A model generated the notes under the pieces. It saw only the letters and a list, made by a program, of their open reading frames with translations. It made no database searches and was not told the DNA's origin. A program made the translations under genes and the position numbers. A DNA stretch of 57,082 bases from Aeromonas bivalvium (GTDB taxonomy: Bacteria > Pseudomonadota > Gammaproteobacteria > Enterobacterales > Aeromonadaceae). This document shows, piece by piece, positions 57,065-57,082 of this stretch (positions are counted from its first letter, which is position 1; the number at the start of each line of letters is the position of its first letter). The stretch is from contig NZ_CDBT01000004.1 in NCBI RefSeq assembly GCF_000819765.1, positions 141,722-198,803 of the forward strand, written 5' to 3'.

Positions 57065-57082
57065 TGGTTGCGGGGGCTGGAT
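57065..57082 (-). tRNA. Second initiator tRNA-fMet, partial (3' end)
   Basis: The last 18 bases equal the 3' end of the preceding tRNA-fMet (through the T-arm side and CCA). The gene is cut by the window edge. With the complete copy it makes a tandem array like metZ-metW-metV of E. coli. Confidence 0.85.

Overview
The window is a gammaproteobacterial chromosome segment, best matched by Aeromonas. It is GC-rich with strongly GC-biased third codon positions. Its gene blocks follow E. coli order with Aeromonas/Vibrio-like differences: thrS-infC-rpmI-rplT, gyrA|ubiG-nrdA-nrdB-yfaE, ycgB|fadR|nhaB-dsbB, apbC|metG next to udk-dcd, selD-selU, and tandem initiator tRNAs. Genus assignment is inference from recalled family sequences; no search was run.

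Layout. 1-3.4 kb: translation operon thrS-infC-rpmI-rplT on the minus strand, with an AUA start for infC and a terminator after rplT. 3.6-5.6 kb: a 70-aa unknown gene, a Sel1-repeat protein and a radical SAM enzyme behind a textbook LexA box. 6.1-14.8 kb: gyrA (quinolone-sensitive residues, extra acidic insert), then divergently ubiG with an overlapping MupP-like phosphatase, and nrdA-nrdB-yfaE behind a DnaA box and a pair of NrdR boxes. 15-18.5 kb: sstT and a RecQ-family helicase lacking HRDC. 18.5-19.2 kb: a non-coding gap with a promoter and terminator that define a possible orphan small RNA. 19.2-27.3 kb: prkA(yeaG)-yeaH-ycgB(spoVR) operon, fadR, nhaB, dsbB. 27.4-38.1 kb: pit, dcd, udk, apbC, metG, a CHAD protein, acylphosphatase, a chemoreceptor and rlmI. 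38.2-43 kb: a periplasmic alkylsulfatase translationally coupled to an unknown secreted protein behind an operator-like palindrome, a GST and an acyltransferase. 43.5-46.4 kb: selD-selU-gloC. 46.5-53.3 kb: rplY, a LysM-like protein, hrpA, a CBS protein and a LuxR-type regulator. 53.3-57.1 kb: an AT-richer gap with a self-contained 27-aa membrane-peptide gene, yjjG, an M17 aminopeptidase, one complete and one partial initiator tRNA.

Functional themes. Most genes are housekeeping: translation (ThrRS, IF3, L20, L35, MetRS, L25, RlmI, initiator tRNA), nucleotide supply (NrdAB, YfaE, Dcd, Udk, YjjG), DNA topology and repair (GyrA, RecQ-like, SOS-controlled radical SAM), envelope redox and transport (DsbB, NhaB, Pit, SstT), and selenium use (SelD, SelU). 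The least understood parts are the PrkA-YeaH-SpoVR module, the coupled alkylsulfatase partner, the 27-aa peptide unit, the possible small RNA upstream of prkA, and the SOS-linked radical SAM enzyme. I saw no insertion sequence, prophage, CRISPR array or integron.
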